Assembly: GCA_016185125.1 (NCBI GenBank)
Contig: JACPOC010000021.1
Span: forward strand, 1-64,000
Length of the DNA stretch: 64,000 bases
DNA from: Bacteroidota bacterium
GTDB taxonomy: Bacteria; Bacteroidota; Bacteroidia; B-17B0; Aurantibacillaceae
Direction: 5' to 3'
The translations under genes were made by a program, and so were the position numbers. Within the stretch, counting starts at the first letter, position 1; the number at the start of each line of letters is the position of its first letter. This document shows, piece by piece, positions 1 through 8,917 of the stretch. The notes under the pieces were generated by a model. That model was not told the origin of the DNA, did no database searches, and worked only from the letters and a program-made list of their open reading frames with translations.

Positions 1-108
1 TAAAATTTATATATTTGTGTACGGAAAAGAAAACCTGAGAAGACAGTGGTTGCTTTGCGACCCTGTTTTCAAAGGAAATAATTTAATTTTAACGACGAAA
101 TATTCTTT

Positions 109-831
109 CTAGGGTTCTTTATTAATCATAGGAGGATATTCGTTGGTACCGTGCATAGATCCTCGATACTTTACAATGCGCAGGCGGCGAGTGGTTACCT
201 GCTCAATAACGCGGTTATCGAGCAATATAACGCAATCTGATACGTATTCCTCTATTCCCTGTCGGGTAAGCGCGCCTTCGCCCCTTTCAGCGGTAATAAT
301 GGCCGTTACACCCTTTTCTTTGAGCCATAAAAACAAACGCCTTAATTCGGCACGTAAAACAGCTTGGTTATCAAGTCCGGCAAAAAGGGCTTCGAGTGTA
401 TCCAATACCACGCGTTTGGCTTTAACAGTTTCTATGGCATAATTAAGTCGTATAAATAAACCTTCAAGATCATAATCACCGGTTTCATCAATTTCCGAAC
501 GCTCTATTCGAACATGATCCACCATCAGCTTTTTTTTCTTTTGAAGATCAGCCAGATCAAAACCAAGAGAACGTACATTCAGTGCAAGATCGGGAGCGGT
601 TTCTTCGAAGGACATAAAAACACCGGGCTCATTGTATTCGGTAATTCCTTTAATTAAAAACTGCATGGATAGTAGGGTCTTTCCGCAACCTGCGCTTCCG
701 CATATAAGCGTGGGCCGACCTTTAGGGAAGCCGCCTTCTGTTATTTCATCCAAACCATCAACGCCGCTTGGGCATTTAGGAAATTGAAACTGATCGTCTT
801 GTTTAGACAGAGATTTTGTTTTTTTGATCAT
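109..831 (-). CDS. Single-domain KaiC-like RecA-fold ATPase
   Basis: The protein resembles the first (CI) half of the circadian ATPase KaiC. With the ATG at 831 it has 240 residues. Visible motifs are a Walker A GSAGCGKT at about residues 45-52, the paired catalytic glutamates in SFEET (about 76-77), a Walker B-like VVLDTLEALF, and the CI-typical ending RLRIVKYRGSMHGTNEYP. The reading frame stops right where KaiC normally enters its second ATPase domain (CII), so the CII phosphorylation sites are absent. The 108 bases after the stop do not translate into CII-like protein. A TTG at 879 would add 16 residues; I prefer the ATG. No kaiA or kaiB is nearby. Many non-cyanobacterial KaiC relatives serve in signalling or stress responses, so a clock role should not be assumed. 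The family is clear; the function is unknown. Confidence 0.85.
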   Translation of the reverse strand: MIKKTKSLSKQDDQFQFPKCPSGVDGLDEITEGGFPKGRPTLICGSAGCGKTLLSMQFLIKGITEYNEPGVFMSFEETAPDLALNVRSLGFDLADLQKKKKLMVDHVRIERSEIDETGDYDLEGLFIRLNYAIETVKAKRVVLDTLEALFAGLDNQAVLRAELRRLFLWLKEKGVTAIITAERGEGALTRQGIEEYVSDCVILLDNRVIEQVTTRRLRIVKYRGSMHGTNEYPPMINKEP

Positions 832-1057
832 AATATATTGGGGGGAATCCAAAGTTAAATTTTTTTTAATAAATGCCAAAATTTAAATGCTAAGGGTTTC
901 TCCTATCATTAAATATCCATGCCAACTTTAACCCCACTATCAATATTATAAAAAATGCTTCCTTTGAGATCTTAATAATTTTTTACATAAAAGCATCGGG
1001 CAAAATAATCAATCTCATAATCACTTATGTGTTTAAGGGCGATTTTTTTACTAATGT

Positions 1058-2638
1058 TTAATCATTTTGAATAAATTCTGGTCTATATTTTTGAAACCAA
1101 GCCATGGATAAAAACAGAGTATTAAAAAAAGCGAAAAAGGTTAATCCTGCCTGAGACTCCAATGTATCTTCTAAAAGAAATGAAATAATTGCTAGGATAA
1201 AAAAGGGATAAAATAAAACATGGAATTTACTTTTCAACGTTATCATCGGCCAAATAAGGCTGAATAGGAAGATTAATAATCCAACACATCCAATTGCTAC
1301 GGCAATGGTTAAAAATTGATTGTGCGGCCTTTTATACCAATCTTTTTTTAATGGCGAATTACTTTTCACATACATGTTGTTAAGCTCCTGCTGAACATCG
1401 CCGGTGCCTATGCCTATTACGGGATTGCTTTTTACGATGAGTACAGCTGCTTTCCAAAAATACGGTCGCATGGTGAGCGAATGCCCGTTAATGTCGCGAT
1501 TGTTAACCAGTTCTTCGTATTCGTAGGTTATTTCGTAAACCCGCTTATGCAGATAACTCCACTGCGGAATGAGATAATTATTAATGTTGTTTTTAATATT
1601 TGAGAGATCCTCTTGCTGAAGCGCCCACACGCCGATTGAATCTTTAGTGAGAGCTTTACTTGCTAAATACCTTAACAAAACATCAAATCGGCGCAGGTTG
1701 AATTGTGGCTCATAAGAAAACGTATCTGTAGGACAGCGCCTGTTCCACTGGGTACGCAACTCATCATACTGAACATTAATGAGTACATAATTCCCGTTTT
1801 CTTTTTGACCATTGGTTGAATCAATTTGCGCATACAAGCGACCGTTACTGTTTCTGTAATGTAATTTATTATAGTTATTTTCATTTACATTCACCTGCGA
1901 ATGATAAATTCCGGCTACATAATAACACATTGAAGAAATTGCGCTGAGCAAAAGCACTATGCATAAAAGTTTAATTTTTAATCGCTGTTTCATGATCACA
2001 TAAATGGTGGCTATAAAAAACAGTATAAAAAAATTGATAATTCCTGATGCCAAGCCCAAAGCATACATTCCAAAAAGAAAAAACAGTATAAGAGCGGCCA
2101 ATAACACTTTGCTTAAATAAGAGCGATGTAAAAAAATAAAATAAACACAACTGCATATTGCCATATTCAAATACAAGCCTAAACGAATATGGCTCATAAA
2201 ACGAGAGGCACTTCTTGCCGTATCGTTTTTGTGTAAAATAAAACTGTAAATATAGCACCAGCTTATGTTTACAATACAGCCGAGCAAAAAAGCATAAAGT
2301 ATAAGATGAAATTCTTTAAGAGAAGGCGCAGGGGTGCTAAAAAATATTACCGGCAAAAACAACAAGGGCAATTTGGTACGCACATCGTTCCATCCGGCGT
2401 TTAAATCACTTGTATAAAATAAACCAATAGCATGAATTAAAAAAACCGAAGCTAATACCCAAAATAATTTATTGGCTTTTAACAGTTCCCATTTTCTTTT
2501 AAAATTCAGTTCCAGCAACCAGTTACCTAATAAAATAAATTGAGGCACACTTGTAGGCACGGTGCCCACCATCATACCAAAGGCCAAGCTAAAGGCGCCA
2601 AACAAAAAAAGGTTTCTATGTATTCTTTCAGAAAACAA
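1058..2638 (-). CDS. O-antigen ligase/polymerase-like (Wzy_C/WaaL family) membrane protein
   Basis: This 526-residue polytopic membrane protein has about ten hydrophobic segments. A large soluble loop at residues about 250-440 ends in a histidine-asparagine pair (RPHNQFL), followed by more membrane segments. That architecture, including the GIGTGD stretch at about 409-414, is typical of the Wzy_C family: O-antigen ligases, O-antigen polymerases and some protein O-glycan ligases. These act at the periplasmic face of the inner membrane on lipid-linked glycans. The start is a TTG at 2638; no in-frame ATG lies upstream, and the next Met is at residue 22, inside the first membrane segment. It stands alone, with no sugar-nucleotide or glycosyltransferase genes beside it, so the substrate cannot be inferred. 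The soluble loop is longer than usual for WaaL. Confidence 0.75.
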   Translation of the reverse strand: MFSERIHRNLFLFGAFSLAFGMMVGTVPTSVPQFILLGNWLLELNFKRKWELLKANKLFWVLASVFLIHAIGLFYTSDLNAGWNDVRTKLPLLFLPVIFFSTPAPSLKEFHLILYAFLLGCIVNISWCYIYSFILHKNDTARSASRFMSHIRLGLYLNMAICSCVYFIFLHRSYLSKVLLAALILFFLFGMYALGLASGIINFFILFFIATIYVIMKQRLKIKLLCIVLLLSAISSMCYYVAGIYHSQVNVNENNYNKLHYRNSNGRLYAQIDSTNGQKENGNYVLINVQYDELRTQWNRRCPTDTFSYEPQFNLRRFDVLLRYLASKALTKDSIGVWALQQEDLSNIKNNINNYLIPQWSYLHKRVYEITYEYEELVNNRDINGHSLTMRPYFWKAAVLIVKSNPVIGIGTGDVQQELNNMYVKSNSPLKKDWYKRPHNQFLTIAVAIGCVGLLIFLFSLIWPMITLKSKFHVLFYPFFILAIISFLLEDTLESQAGLTFFAFFNTLFLSMAWFQKYRPEFIQND

Positions 2639-2708
2639 GTTGGGTGAAAAATATAAAAAAGTGTATTGAGTAAAGAAACGAAAAATAGGAAAATATATTG
2701 CGGATATA

Positions 2709-2740
2709 ATAAAAAAAACTCCCGTTGTAGCGGGAGTTAA
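2709..2740 (-). terminator. Rho-independent terminator of recQ
   Basis: A perfect 8-bp inverted repeat (AACTCCCG / CGGGAGTT, loop of 6) lies at 2717-2738. On the minus strand it is followed by a run of eight T. It sits directly after the recQ stop codon, so it should end recQ transcription. Confidence 0.85.
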
Positions 2741-2756
2741 ATTTGATAGTTAATGT

Positions 2757-4967
2757 TTAATTAGCGAAATCAGAAAGGAATTTAATCCTCATAATTCGTA
2801 TTTCGTCTTCGGTATAGTCGTTTTCACCAAGTTCTTTCATGGCCGCAGAAATATTGTCGGTTTGGCTTTCCTTAAAATAGGCCATTACCTCTTCCTGCTT
2901 CTCCTCATCAATATTATCTTCAATGTAATAATTAATATTAACCTTGGTACCCGATTCAACTATCGTTTCAATTTCGGTAAGCAGATCGGCTAATTTCAGG
3001 TTTTTACTTTTAGCCATATCATTCAGGCTAATCTTACGGTCGATATTTTGAATAATATAAACTTTTAAACCGGACTTATTAACCACCGATTTAATAACCA
3101 TATCCACCGGGCGCTCAATCTCGTTTTCCTCAACGTGATTTTTAATCAGATCAATAAAAGCTTTACCGTATTTAGCGGCTTTGCCTGTTCCAACGCCGCT
3201 TATTTTTGTAAGCTCATCCATGGTAATAGGATATTGAATGGCCATTTCTTCCAACGATGTTTCCTGAAAAATTACATACGGAGGTAAACCTTTAGCTTTA
3301 GCGGTTTTTTTAACCAAATCTTTTAGTAAAGAAAACAGCACTTCGTCAGCGGCAGAACTTCCGCCTTTTCCGCCCATTGCAAAATCATCATCATCGCGGT
3401 CGGTATTATTGTAATCGTGATCACGCGTAAACTTAATGCTGGTTGGCTTTTTTAAAAACGCGTGGCCTTTATCCGTTAAGCGAATAATCCCATAGTTCTC
3501 AATATCTTTTGCTAAAAAGCCATTTACAACGGTTTGGCGAAGCACAGCCATCCAGAATTTTTCATCCTTATCATGCTCAATGCCTTTGCCCCACGATTCT
3601 AAAGCGTTATGCTTATAAGATTTTGCAGTAGCCGTTAAGGTGCCCATTAACACGTTGATAACGTCTTTAATTTTATGTTTTTCCTTTATTTCTAAAACGC
3701 ATTCTAAAACAAGTTCCAAATCTTCTTTGGCTTCAAATTTTTCTTTTGGATGACGGCAATTATCACATTGCTCGTTGCAATTTTTAGAATCATATTCTTC
3801 GCCAAAATAATGCAATAAAAATTTACGTCTGCAACTGCTGGTTTCGGCAAATGAAGCTGTTTCGCTAAGCATCTGTTTTCCTATTTCCTGTTCGGCAACA
3901 GGCTTATCTTTCATAAACTTTTCCAGTTTCATAATGTCATCATAACTGTAAAAAGTAACGCAATTACCTTCCGCGCCATCACGTCCTGCTCTTCCTGTTT
4001 CCTGATAATAACCTTCAAGAGATTTTGGAATATCGTGGTGAATCACATAACGTACATCGGGTTTGTCTATTCCCATTCCAAAAGCAATGGTAGCCACAAT
4101 TACGTTCAAATCTTCCATTAAAAACCCATCTTGTGTGCGGGCGCGTTCTTTGGCATCAAGGCCTGCGTGATACGGTGCCGCTTTAATACCGTTCACTTTT
4201 AAAGCTTCGGCAATTTCCTCCACCTTTTTACGGCTAAGGCAATAAATAATTCCGCTTTTATTGCTGTTTTGTTTAACGTATTTAATTATTTCTTTAATAA
4301 CATTTTGCTTGGCGCGAACTTCGTAAAAAAGGTTTCCGCGGTTAAATGAGGATTTAAATAATTTAGCCTCAAGCATACCCAGGTTTTTTTGAATATCCTG
4401 CTGAACTTTTGGAGTAGCGGTAGCAGTAAGAGCCATTACAGGCACATTGCCCACCGCATCAATAATTGGCCTTAGCTTGCGGTATTCCGGACGAAAATCA
4501 TGTCCCCATTCCGAAATACAATGTGCTTCATCAATGGCGAAAAAAGAAATTTTAAATTCTTTAAAGAAAGCAATGTTCTCTTCCTTGGTTAAAGTTTCAG
4601 GAGCCACATACAATAACTTGGTTTTTCCTGAAATAACGTCGGATTTCACTTTTGTAATTTCGCTTTTATTTAAAGAGGAATTTAAAAAGTGGGCAATGCC
4701 GCTTTCCTGACTAAAGCCGCGGATGGCATCCACCTGATTTTTCATTAAAGCGATGAGCGGAGATACCACAATAGCGGTTCCCTCGCTTAAAATGGCAGGA
4801 AGCTGGTAACACAGGCTTTTTCCTCCGCCGGTTGGCATAATAACAAAGGTATCATGTCCGTTCAATAAATTTTTAATAATTGGTTCCTGTGTTCCTTTAA
4901 ATCCGTCGAAGCCAAAAAAGCTTTTAAGGGAGTCTAACAATTCTGGTGTTTCTACTTCGGCAATCAT
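2757..4967 (-). CDS. recQ: ATP-dependent DNA helicase RecQ
   Basis: This superfamily 2 DNA helicase unwinds DNA during recombination and replication repair. The protein starts with the RecQ core: Walker A in [14 protein letters not shown], then [17 protein letters not shown] containing the DEAH box and aromatic loop, then the QxxGRAGRDG motif VI. Next come the zinc-binding cysteines ([13 protein letters not shown] ... CDNCRHP) and a winged-helix RQC region. An acidic/glycine linker around the DRDDDD stretch leads into an HRDC domain ([13 protein letters not shown]). With the ATG at 4967 it has 736 residues; a GTG at 4976 would add three. The length is somewhat above E. coli RecQ because of an extra C-terminal helical region of about 100 residues after HRDC. 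It is a single-gene transcription unit with its own terminator. Confidence 0.95.
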   Translation of the reverse strand: MIAEVETPELLDSLKSFFGFDGFKGTQEPIIKNLLNGHDTFVIMPTGGGKSLCYQLPAILSEGTAIVVSPLIALMKNQVDAIRGFSQESGIAHFLNSSLNKSEITKVKSDVISGKTKLLYVAPETLTKEENIAFFKEFKISFFAIDEAHCISEWGHDFRPEYRKLRPIIDAVGNVPVMALTATATPKVQQDIQKNLGMLEAKLFKSSFNRGNLFYEVRAKQNVIKEIIKYVKQNSNKSGIIYCLSRKKVEEIAEALKVNGIKAAPYHAGLDAKERARTQDGFLMEDLNVIVATIAFGMGIDKPDVRYVIHHDIPKSLEGYYQETGRAGRDGAEGNCVTFYSYDDIMKLEKFMKDKPVAEQEIGKQMLSETASFAETSSCRRKFLLHYFGEEYDSKNCNEQCDNCRHPKEKFEAKEDLELVLECVLEIKEKHKIKDVINVLMGTLTATAKSYKHNALESWGKGIEHDKDEKFWMAVLRQTVVNGFLAKDIENYGIIRLTDKGHAFLKKPTSIKFTRDHDYNNTDRDDDDFAMGGKGGSSAADEVLFSLLKDLVKKTAKAKGLPPYVIFQETSLEEMAIQYPITMDELTKISGVGTGKAAKYGKAFIDLIKNHVEENEIERPVDMVIKSVVNKSGLKVYIIQNIDRKISLNDMAKSKNLKLADLLTEIETIVESGTKVNINYYIEDNIDEEKQEEVMAYFKESQTDNISAAMKELGENDYTEDEIRIMRIKFLSDFAN

Positions 4968-5122
4968 GCTTCTCACTGATTAAAATATATTTTTGGTTGA
5001 GTAAATAAAAATGGTATTCCTTATAAAGATATATAATTTTTTTGCATACTCGCAACACTTTTATATCGAAAAGCCCTTTTTTTAGATGATTAAGGAAAAA
5101 TCTTAGATGAAATAATTATAAG

Positions 5123-5461
5123 CTAAAGATTTTGGCTCATTTTAGGGTAAAAACGCAGAAGAATTACAATAAAAATAAAGGAAATAAACTCTCCGAAGTA
5201 AAATGAGTAAGTATATTGTTGGGTTAATACCACAAAAAGAGTTTTAGAAAAAAACGACAAAATATATAATTGTACGCCCCATTGTTTAAAATACCATAGG
5301 CCTACGCAGGCAATAAAATTAGCAGCGGCCAGAATACCATAAATGGCCGGCATAAAAATGCCAAGTTTTTTAATGGAAGGCGAAAACACTTGCGGGAAGG
5401 AGATCAATACGGTTATGTAACCTAAAATGCAAATAAACGATATAATCTTGGGGCGTTTCAT
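5123..5461 (-). CDS. Small four-helix membrane protein of unknown function
   Basis: The 112-residue protein consists almost entirely of four hydrophobic segments (about residues 7-25, 36-58, 64-84 and 88-105) joined by short loops. A Lys/Arg-rich N-terminus suggests the N-terminal end is cytoplasmic. I recognise no family. It starts with ATG 8 bases after the stop of the ABC permease and is probably translated from the same transcript. It could be an accessory or unrelated membrane protein; nothing in the sequence decides this. Confidence 0.65.
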   Translation of the reverse strand: MKRPKIISFICILGYITVLISFPQVFSPSIKKLGIFMPAIYGILAAANFIACVGLWYFKQWGVQLYILSFFSKTLFVVLTQQYTYSFYFGEFISFIFIVILLRFYPKMSQNL

Positions 5462-5469
5462 TTGGATGA

Positions 5470-6711
5470 TTAGTTGCTTCTAATGGCTTCTACGGGGTCT
5501 AACTGACTGGCGCTGTAAGCAGGAATAAACCCGCTGATAATGCCAATTAAAATGGAGATGGTAAAGCCTAACACCACATTGGTGCCTGTTAAGGTTATTT
5601 CCATATCAACGGCTCCTTTACCAAGCATAGTAATAATATAGGTGAGCAACAGGCCAAAAAAGCCCCCTACGCAGCTTAACATAACGCTTTCGCTTAAAAA
5701 CTGAACAAGAATAAATAAGTTTTTTGCCCCCAAGCTTTTTTGAATGCCAATAAGGTTTGTACGCTCGCGCACTGATACAAACATAATGTTGGCAATGCCA
5801 AAGCCGCCTACTAAAATAGAAAAGCCGCCAATTATCCAACCGGCGGTTCCAATAATATCAAACAATTGATCAAAGCCTTTACTTAGCAAGCTTGTTTCGT
5901 TCAAGGCAAAATCGGGTTCAGCAGCGGGTTTTAGCTTTCTGATGCTTCTTAAGGCGCCTGTAAGCTCATCCATCATTTCGGCATTGGTAACATTGGGCCG
6001 GGCTTTGGCGTAAATAATAGGATCGGCATTTTCCGACCGTGTATCCATCATTATTCGCGCGAAGTTAAAAGGCGTTATTACCTGATAATCGAAACTGTTG
6101 CCCAGCAAACTTTCTCCTTCCTTTTTTAAAACTCCAATAACGCTGGCTTTTTGTCCTGCAATTTTAATTTCTTTTCCAATTGGATCTTCATTTAAAAACA
6201 AGCCTTGGGCAATGTTGGCGCCAATTAAAGCCACTCTGTAGCCTGCATCGGTTTCCGATTGTGTAAAATAACGTCCTGCGGTAAGATCGAAGTTTTTGAT
6301 TTTATAAAAATCATGCGAAATACCCGCCACCACCGCATTTTGAATACTATTGCTTTTATATTTAATGGTTTTTCGCGCACCCATTCTGTAAGCGAAAGCC
6401 TCGGTGCTTTTACATTTACGCTGCAAATCGTCGAGTTCATAATACTGTGGTGTTGGTCGATTCATGTATTTCCACCAAGGATAATCGGGGCCAAAAGTCC
6501 ATGGCCATTTTTGAATATAAACCACATTATTGCCTAAGGTTTGAATGCTTCCGCGGATATTATTTTCAAGACTATCTACGATGGTAAATACCAGAATGAT
6601 GGCGAAAATGCCAATAGTAATGCCCAGTAAACTTAAAAACGAGCGAAGTTTATTTGACGTAAGCGATTGCCAGGCAAATAAAACACTTTCTTTTAAAAGA
6701 ATAAAAAGCAT
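5470..6711 (-). CDS. ABC transporter permease, MacB/FtsX family
   Basis: This 413-residue permease has the MacB-type layout. One transmembrane helix near the N-terminus (about 25-45, after the typical ESVLFAWQSLTSNKLRSFLSLLGITIG lead-in motif) is followed by a large periplasmic MacB_PCD-like domain (about 46-280) and three C-terminal helices making up the FtsX domain. The conserved SVRERTNLIGIQKSLGA and PVEAIR signatures are present. Such proteins transmit ATP-driven conformational change across the inner membrane for export of lipids, peptides or drugs. No ATP-binding subunit or membrane-fusion partner lies in this neighbourhood, so its partners must be encoded elsewhere. It is followed closely by the small membrane protein gene. 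Confidence 0.88.
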   Translation of the reverse strand: MLFILLKESVLFAWQSLTSNKLRSFLSLLGITIGIFAIILVFTIVDSLENNIRGSIQTLGNNVVYIQKWPWTFGPDYPWWKYMNRPTPQYYELDDLQRKCKSTEAFAYRMGARKTIKYKSNSIQNAVVAGISHDFYKIKNFDLTAGRYFTQSETDAGYRVALIGANIAQGLFLNEDPIGKEIKIAGQKASVIGVLKKEGESLLGNSFDYQVITPFNFARIMMDTRSENADPIIYAKARPNVTNAEMMDELTGALRSIRKLKPAAEPDFALNETSLLSKGFDQLFDIIGTAGWIIGGFSILVGGFGIANIMFVSVRERTNLIGIQKSLGAKNLFILVQFLSESVMLSCVGGFFGLLLTYIITMLGKGAVDMEITLTGTNVVLGFTISILIGIISGFIPAYSASQLDPVEAIRSN

Positions 6712-6737
6712 AAGTAAAATTAGTCATAAATAAATAA

Positions 6738-7214
6738 TTAATCCTCTTCGTGATAATCAATAACTAAACCGTCCAAAGGGCTTATAGAAATCACTCTTTT
6801 TTCTTCTCCAAAATTTAATATGACAGAATCTGCAATATAAAAGTCGTTGAGTTTGGTTACTCTAACTTGTTCAAGTGTTTTACCTATAACATCCTTCCAC
6901 ATTTCGGTAGGAGAAGCATTAATGGCAAATAGTTTTATTTTCCCTTCAAATTCTTCACGCAGGTTTTTTGCCAATTCCTGCGGGTTAAACGCAATGGCGT
7001 CGAGTCCATCTCCATTTTCGTTACAGGAAATAGTAAGCTTATGTTTATCTGTAAAATTTAGTTCAACATTATCTATTATCTCAATCGTTTCGTTGGTATT
7101 TATGTTGTTTTGCCAAAGGTGACAAACTATTTTTTCAACTGTTTTACCCTGAGCGCTTACAAATCTTGCCAAAGCCTCGTTGCTAAAATAAATATCTTTT
7201 CTATTATCTTCCAT
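6738..7214 (-). CDS. Conserved-looking acidic cytoplasmic protein, function unknown
   Basis: The 158-residue product is soluble and acidic, with no signal peptide or membrane segment. It looks like an alternating beta-strand fold: repeated short hydrophobic strands such as KLTISCNENGDGLDAIAF and RVISISPLDGLVIDY. I do not recognise a family. The gene sits between the phosphoesterase (6 bases upstream) and the ABC permease (26 bases downstream), all on the same strand, so co-transcription is likely. Base composition and codon use look like those of the neighbours. Confidence 0.6.
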   Translation of the reverse strand: MEDNRKDIYFSNEALARFVSAQGKTVEKIVCHLWQNNINTNETIEIIDNVELNFTDKHKLTISCNENGDGLDAIAFNPQELAKNLREEFEGKIKLFAINASPTEMWKDVIGKTLEQVRVTKLNDFYIADSVILNFGEEKRVISISPLDGLVIDYHEED

Positions 7215-7220
7215 ACAATT

Positions 7221-7727
7221 TTAATTTAATGCAGCTCTTGAGCCGAGTTCAATAACCGCCAAATTTTTTATTTCTTTTTGATCTATTTCAAAGCGAACAG
7301 CGGTTTTAACTTTATGAAAGCCATGAACACCGCAAGCGCCCGGGTTAATGTGCAGCAGGTTATTTTGCTTATCAAATATAACTTTTAAAATGTGAGAGTG
7401 CCCGCAGATGAAGAGCTGTGGTTTGTGTTCTATAAAAAGGGTTTTAATTCTGGAGGGATATTTGCCGGGATAGCCGCCAATATGTGTCATTAAAACTTTT
7501 ACTCCTTCGCAATTAAAAATAAGATTTTCAGGATAGGTAGTTCTTATATCCTGTCCGTCTACATTTCCAAAAACAGCACGTAAAGGTTTTAATTTTTGAA
7601 TAGCATCGCAAAGGTTAATTGTTCCGATATCACCGCCATGCCAAACTTCGTCAGCTTCTTCAATATGCTTTAATAGTTTAGGATCTAAAAAATTATGAGT
7701 GTCGGATATGAGGAGGATCTTTTTCAT
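7221..7727 (-). CDS. YfcE/MJ0936-type metallophosphoesterase
   Basis: This is a 168-residue calcineurin-like phosphoesterase. The dinuclear metal motifs are visible in order: SDTH near the N-terminus, WHGGDIG, GNVDG, a THxGG-like MTHIGGYPGKY, and CGHSHILK followed by NPGACG. Family members hydrolyse phosphodiester or phosphomonoester bonds using two divalent metals; the in vivo substrate is generally unknown. Length is normal for the family. It is the first gene of a four-gene minus-strand run. About 40 bases upstream lies a degraded fragment matching its own N-terminus, described separately. Confidence 0.9.
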   Translation of the reverse strand: MKKILLISDTHNFLDPKLLKHIEEADEVWHGGDIGTINLCDAIQKLKPLRAVFGNVDGQDIRTTYPENLIFNCEGVKVLMTHIGGYPGKYPSRIKTLFIEHKPQLFICGHSHILKVIFDKQNNLLHINPGACGVHGFHKVKTAVRFEIDQKEIKNLAVIELGSRAALN

Positions 7728-7765
7728 TGGTAAGACTTGCCACAGATTACATGAATAGCACAGAT

Positions 7766-7822
7766 TAAAAAATTATGATCCAAAAAAAAATGTGTATCAG
7801 ATATGAGGAGCTCTTTCAAATA
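7766..7822 (-). pseudogene. Remnant of a second metallophosphoesterase N-terminus
   Basis: On the minus strand these bases translate as LKELLISDTHFFLDHNFL. This aligns without gaps to residues 2-19 of the neighbouring phosphoesterase (12 of 18 identical, including the LLISDTH metal motif and the FLD after it). The start codon position reads TAT, a stop lies two codons further upstream, and the similarity ends after about 18 codons. Several differences are synonymous (TCT/TCC, GAT/GAC, ACA/ACT). That points to a diverged paralogue that later decayed, rather than a recent tandem duplication. Confidence 0.6.
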
Positions 7823-7861
7823 GATTTAATTTAGCCGATAATCCTTCATGCCAGTAAGCCG

Positions 7862-7935
7862 ATTACAAATACTGTAAGTTCGAGTAGCTTTGAAGCGAGA
7901 GCGTAAAAGCGTATCTAGATAAGATTGCCAGTAAC
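7862..7935. repeat. Possible degenerate intergenic repeat
   Basis: The stretch holding GTTCGAGTAGC, then GAAGCGAGAGCGTA and GCGTATCTAGATA has the look of the dispersed, imperfectly palindromic intergenic repeats often seen in Bacteroidota genomes. There is only one copy in this window, so the assignment rests on memory of such elements and is tentative. Confidence 0.3.
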
Positions 7936-7943
7936 AAAACAAT

Positions 7944-8834
7944 CTATTCAATCCCGAAAAAAGAAATGATATGCTGCAATTCATTATCGTTGCTAAAATT
8001 CAATGATATTTTACCGCCGCCTTTACTATCGCGTTTAAATTGATAAGATTTATTAAAGATTTTATCCAATTGTTTAGTAATCACTTTATCCTCTGTAGTT
8101 AAAGGTTTTTCTACGCGTGTAACTTTTGGAGTGAGTTTAATTTTTTCGCCGCGTGCAATTTCTTCAATTTGTCTTACTGATAATTCCTGCTCAAGGGTAA
8201 GCGCAAAAATAGCCAGTTGCCTGTCTTCGTTCTCAATATTTATCAATGCTTTTGCGTGACCCATTGTTATCTCACGATCTCTCAAAGCTTTTTGAACCGG
8301 TGCAGGTAATTTTAAAAGACGAAGAAAATTAGTAACAGTACTTCTCTGCTTGCCTACTTTTTCGCTTAATTGTTCTTGTGTTAAGCTGCATTCATCAATT
8401 AAACGTTTATAAGAAAGAGAAACTTCAATAGGATCGAGGTCTTCGCGTTGAATATTCTCAACCAATGCCATTTCTAACATTGCCTGATCATCGGCAACAC
8501 GGATATAGGCAGGAACTTCTACCAGTCCCGCTATCTGCGAAGCTCTGAAACGACGTTCGCCGGAGATTAATTGATAGCGGTCGTAGCCTAATTTGCGAAC
8601 CGTTAGTGGCTGAATGATGCCGTGTTGCTTAATGCTGTCACTTAATTCCTGTAAAGCACTTTCCTCAAAATTTGTGCGGGGTTGAAAAGGATTTGCTTCA
8701 ATACTTTTAATTTTTAAAACTGAAACTGAATTAACAGTCGGGCTTCCCTCGCCAATTTGTTTTGTGGTAATATCTGTTCTGGCATTTTCCAGTAATGCAC
8801 TTAATCCTCTTCCTAATGCCGGTTTTTTGCTCAT
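7944..8834 (-). CDS. parB: Chromosome partitioning protein ParB
   Basis: This is a 296-residue ParB/Spo0J protein. It opens with KKPALGRGLSALL, typical of chromosomal ParB. The CTPase/N-engagement domain follows with IEANPFQPR and the GERRFRASQIAGL box, then the helix-turn-helix parS-binding region (TQEQLSEKVGKQRSTVTNFLRLLKLP), and a C-terminal dimerisation segment. ParB loads at parS sites as a sliding clamp and works with ParA to segregate replication origins. It lies 83 bases downstream of parA on the same strand, the usual order. I saw no obvious parS palindrome in the pair or its flanks. Confidence 0.95.
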   Translation of the reverse strand: MSKKPALGRGLSALLENARTDITTKQIGEGSPTVNSVSVLKIKSIEANPFQPRTNFEESALQELSDSIKQHGIIQPLTVRKLGYDRYQLISGERRFRASQIAGLVEVPAYIRVADDQAMLEMALVENIQREDLDPIEVSLSYKRLIDECSLTQEQLSEKVGKQRSTVTNFLRLLKLPAPVQKALRDREITMGHAKALINIENEDRQLAIFALTLEQELSVRQIEEIARGEKIKLTPKVTRVEKPLTTEDKVITKQLDKIFNKSYQFKRDSKGGGKISLNFSNDNELQHIISFFGIE

Positions 8835-8917
8835 TTTAAATCATTTTTAATTTTGAGTTTTGAGTTTTTAATAAATTACTGCGTATTAAAAACAAAAAAC
8901 TAATCACTTAACATTGC

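Noticed and set aside
143-442. 99-codon plus-strand frame opposite the KaiC-like gene
   Set aside because: It lies wholly inside the KaiC-like coding sequence and has no protein-like features of its own.
109-831. A circadian kaiABC clock
   Set aside because: Only a one-domain KaiC-like protein is present, with no kaiA or kaiB and no CII phosphorylation domain.
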